Assembly (NCBI GenBank): GCA_020152595.1
Contig: JAIGNY010003209.1
Coordinates: 441,554-505,553, forward strand
Length of the DNA stretch: 64,000 nucleotides
DNA from: Chiridota heheva
Lineage: Eukaryota > Echinodermata > Holothuroidea > Apodida > Chiridotidae
Direction: 5' to 3'
Below the pieces are notes generated by a model. That model ran no database searches, was not told the DNA's origin, and saw only the letters and a program-made list of their open reading frames with translations. The translations under genes were made by a program, and so were the position numbers. This document shows positions 61,085 to 64,000 of the stretch, in pieces. How positions within the stretch are numbered: the stretch's first letter is position 1; each line of letters begins with the position of its first letter.

Positions 61085-61268
61085 TTTTTTTTTGTGGACA
61101 AAATAGAATTTCCTTCCATGTGGTGTGGTCAAAGTGACTGTGTCTCTCCTAAAACTTTGATAATCGGCGGGAAGAGGTTAAAATTACCCATTGGTCCATA
61201 CATTATAATTTATACAAAACAGCTCATACCTTTTGCTGGAAGCATATCATTTTGTTCAAACATCCCCA
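61085..61268. repeat. Direct repeat, first copy
   Basis: About 180 bp (ACTTTGATAATCGGCGGGAA, AATTACCCATTGGTCC, ACAGCTCATACCTTTTG) that recurs in the same orientation at 61935-62120, with the minisatellite between the two. Confidence 0.82.
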
Positions 61269-61269
61269 T

Positions 61270-61855
61270 AATGTACAGTGCCCTGTACATCATGCAGTGC
61301 CCTGTGCATCACGCAGTGCCCTGTGCATCACGCAGTGCCCTGTGCATCACGCAGTGCCCTGTGCATCACGCAGTGCCCTGTGCATCACGCAGTGCCCTGT
61401 GCATCACGCAGTGCCCTGTGCATCACGCAGTGCCCTGTGCATCACGCAGTGCCCTGTGCATCACGCAGTGCCCTGTGCATCATGCAGTGCCCTGTGCATC
61501 ACGCAGTGCTATGTGCATCACGCAGTGCCCTGTGCATCACGCAGTGCCCTGTGCAGTGCCCTGTGCATCACGCAGTGCCCTGTGCAGTGCCCTGTGCATC
61601 ACGCAGTGCCCCTGTGCATCACGCAGTGCCCTGTGCATCACGCAGTGCCCTGTGCATCACGCAGTGCCCTGTGCATTACGCAGTGCCCTGTGCATTACGC
61701 AGTGCCCTGTGCATTACGCAGTGCCCTGTGCATTACGCAGTGCCCTGTGCATTACGCAGTGCCCTGTGCATTATGCAGTGCCTTGTACATTATGCAGTGC
61801 TTTGTACATTATGCAGTGCCCTGTACATTATGCAGTGCCCTGTACATAAGACAGC
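61270..61855. repeat. Minisatellite, 19-bp unit GTGCCCTGTGCATCACGCA
   Basis: About 30 copies. Towards the right, CATCACG drifts to CATTACG and then CATTATG, showing local spread of variants. All three plus frames stay open and read the same rotated peptide, so they are not genes. Confidence 0.97.
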
Positions 61856-61934
61856 AAATTTACAAAATACGTCGAAAATCAATGGCTTGTCATAACCAAA
61901 TACGCCAGACAAAAAATTCTAACGCCTCTGGATG

Positions 61935-62120
61935 CATGACATGACCAAAAATAATTTCCCACCACCATGGTGGAGTCAAATTGACCGTATCATCCATAAA
62001 ACTTTGATAATTGGCTGGAAAAGGTTAGAATTACCCATTGACCCGCACATTTTAATTCAAACGAAACAGCTCATAACTTTTGGTAGAAGCATATGTTTTT
62101 GTTCAAACAGTCCCCATGAA
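61935..62120. repeat. Direct repeat, second copy
   Basis: Partner of 61085-61268 (ACTTTGATAATTGGCTGGAA, AATTACCCATTGACCC, ACAGCTCATAACTTTTGG). It continues into GAATTCATTTTTCTCCCTAC instead of the array. Confidence 0.82.
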
Positions 62121-62275
62121 TTCATTTTTCTCCCTACTGCCTTTAAGTTTTTGCTTGTTTGGAAAATATATTTTGTTGTATGGTCAAATTGACCACCACC
62201 CCCTCCCCTCCCCCATCCCATTTGCCAAAGATGTAATAATTTGTGTTACATATTAATAATCTTCAAAAGAATATT

Positions 62276-62602
62276 TCATGTCTCACTCACATCCCTAATA
62301 CTGTATTTGCATGTATTAACTGACGCAACTATCATGGGTTCCATAGTTGTACTTGGTTTTGTGCTCCCTCTCCCTTGCCAGAGTTCTTTCCGACACCGCT
62401 GGCATTTTTGGTCCCATAGGAAAGATATTGCAGAGTCATTGTTTAGGGCTAGACCCAAATCAATTTTGCCCAGGGCCTGTAGGGCTATTCCGCAGTCTGT
62501 GACTAACGCGAGTTCTCCTAGGGATCTCTGCATTCCCCAGTCTATGACTTGCGAGACGGACTGCAGAATGCCCCTGTAAAGTTTACCCACCCTTCCTGGC
62601 AT
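62276..62602 (-). other. Unexplained open frame of 108 codons
   Basis: This frame has ordinary, non-repetitive amino-acid use (for example KLYRGILQSVSQVIDWGMQR, LGLALNNDSAISFLWDQK, CQRCRKELWQG), unlike the other open frames in this end of the window. It has a CxxC pair. I do not recognise it. It could be a fragment of a retroelement gag or other mobile-element protein, a host exon, or chance. Its surroundings on the minus strand show no obvious continuation. Confidence 0.3.
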
Positions 62603-64000
62603 TCCCAGCCTTTTGTTAAGTCACTGCTAATCAAACTTGTATTCCTTTCCTAACAATCCCAGCCTACCCTTTGTAACTCCCCACCAACAAAAACAGTCTT
62701 ACAGTTTACTCCCTAAAACATATATTGAGCTAAGTCATTGATGTTCTAGCATCACAACGATATTAAATCTCCTGCTTGCATTTCCAACTACAGTACGAAA
62801 ATAAACACCAAACATGTATTTCTTTTCTAACAATCCCAGCCTACTCGAATTAACTACCCAGAAATAAAAACGGGCTTATAATCTCCCAAACATATATTGT
62901 GTTCTTGAATGCTCCCAATAATTTTGTACCGGTAAGCAGCAATTTTTAAAAGCCGCCTCAGATTTTACCTATTAGTGCAATGGGTCATTGTCAACCCAAA
63001 CCAATCTCAAACCTGAGGCGGGATTTGCTTACAGTAGTAGGATCTAAGGGAAATTCAAAAGTGTGTGTATGTGGGGAGAGGGGGGGGGGATGGGAAATTA
63101 CAAAATCATGCTCAAATACAACACAAAAGTATCCACTTGAACAAAAAGTGAGAGTGGGGAAAGTGCCCTCTTCCTCCCATTAAATTCCACCATAGTATGC
63201 ATCCACAATACCCAAATAGAGTAGATCTCCAAATCTACCGATTTGGGTACATGTATGTGCCCATGTCCATTGAAAAGTGACGCCACACACTAATCAAAAG
63301 TCAATGGGATTTAACTTGTCTCCGGAAAAAAGTTCCTAGATTTTTCTGGGAGCCTTTATTTTTATATCAAAATCAACTCCCTTCTCACTGAAAAATTAAG
63401 CACACTTATTTCAGTTTGTTTCAGTTGGGATTGTAAAATTTGGAGAGAAACAACAAAGATAAACGGTCAAATTTAGAAGGAAAGAATAAAAAAAGCAAGG
63501 ATTTGTTCTGTTTTTTTTTTAAATCATGAAATGCTCTAAACAATACTTGTAATACTGGCGCATGTGTATGCACATATAAAATGTATTACGCCTCGCAAAT
63601 TAGCGTGTACAATATTTTGAATATCTTTCCCTTGTGTTGCTTTACATGCGCATATGGCGTTGGAATTGCAATCCAATTCCTGCACTTTAAATACGCCCTT
63701 GAAAAACGCCTGTGAAATTTTTTCACCCATGTTGCTCTTTCTCTAACTTGTGTACACTCATGTACCCGTAACAATGCTCAGCGTAGAAAATTCAATTCTA
63801 CGCAGGAATTTCACTAAAACTTGTAAAAGATCACAGAGCCAAAACTTCAAGAAAATAACATTTTTAACACATTTCTAGCAATAAGTTTTACTCAGTGATA
63901 TCATTTGATTCATGATCTTAATACTGAGGACTTAATTTTTTTGTGTTTACAAGGTAAGGAATTAAGTTGGTAGCGATTAAAAGTAAAACTGTTTGTCGTT
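62603..64000. other. Right edge of the window
   Basis: AT-rich DNA. Between 62590 and 62900, CTTTCCTAACAATCCCAGCCT-like text occurs twice (near 62646 and 62822, with ATATATTG nearby), an old duplication. A poly-G run lies at 63080-63090. A small hairpin, GTAGAAAATTCAATTCTAC, is at 63784-63802. No gene or convincing promoter. Confidence 0.5.

Noticed and set aside
61094..61944. Plus frames of 205-251 codons with repeated HHAVPCASRSAL-like peptides
   Set aside because: Translation of the 19-bp GTGCCCTGTGCATCACGCA array in all three frames.

Overview
The window is a stretch of an animal nuclear genome: AT-rich, dense with retrotransposons, DNA transposons and minisatellites, and carrying one real gene broken into short exons with canonical GT..AG introns. 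That gene, on the minus strand, is phenylalanine 4-hydroxylase (PAH). Twelve consecutive coding exons, equivalent to human exons 2-13, lie between 50420 and 1875. Joined, they give 1296 nt (431 codons plus stop) with every splice phase consistent. From the exon-4 equivalent to the stop, each exon has the length I remember for human PAH. The exon carrying the start codon should lie above 50420 and I could not find it; it may be outside the window. No other host gene could be supported. A DIRS-type retroelement, an I/Nimb-like LINE family, CR1/L2-like tails and tRNA-derived SINEs suggest a non-vertebrate metazoan, perhaps a marine deuterostome such as an echinoderm. That placement is a guess.

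Layout by gene order. 1-1874 is PAH 3' UTR and downstream DNA. Intron 12 (1919-3517) has a tRNA-derived SINE and a 54-bp tandem array that has copied the exon 12 donor site. Intron 11 (3634-11730) holds a nearly full-length but broken I-type LINE and a 1.29-kb TTAA-flanked palindrome. Introns 10 to 8 hold minisatellites and a second, truncated LINE. Intron 6 (21954-29322) holds an hAT-like element with an 8-bp target duplication, a DIRS fragment, several kilobases of minisatellite, and a SINE with another element nested in it beside the exon 6 donor. Intron 5 has a third LINE fragment. Intron 3 (32277-47493, 15.2 kb) has five tandem arrays, a DIRS-like element (RT, RNase H, tyrosine recombinase) between inverted repeats, a fourth LINE fragment, TTAA-type MITEs and a CR1/L2-like LINE end.

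From 47 to 59 kb, three unrelated repeat pairs lie in mirror order around a centre near 53 kb. One pair carries a decayed THAP zinc-finger reading frame. Another pair shows a repeat with and without a 1.5-kb G-rich minisatellite inside it. The remainder up to 64 kb is intron 1 or upstream DNA with another minisatellite and one unexplained open frame.

PAH converts phenylalanine to tyrosine with tetrahydrobiopterin and iron. The regulatory ACT domain is in exons 2-3, the catalytic core in exons 4-12, and the tetramerisation tail in exons 12-13. Everything else is mobile, repetitive or unrecognised DNA. The long open frames across the arrays are products of repeat periodicity, not genes. I saw no convincing new multi-gene system. 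The most unusual items are the copied splice donor, the mirrored repeat pairs, and the paired expanded and unexpanded copies of one repeat.
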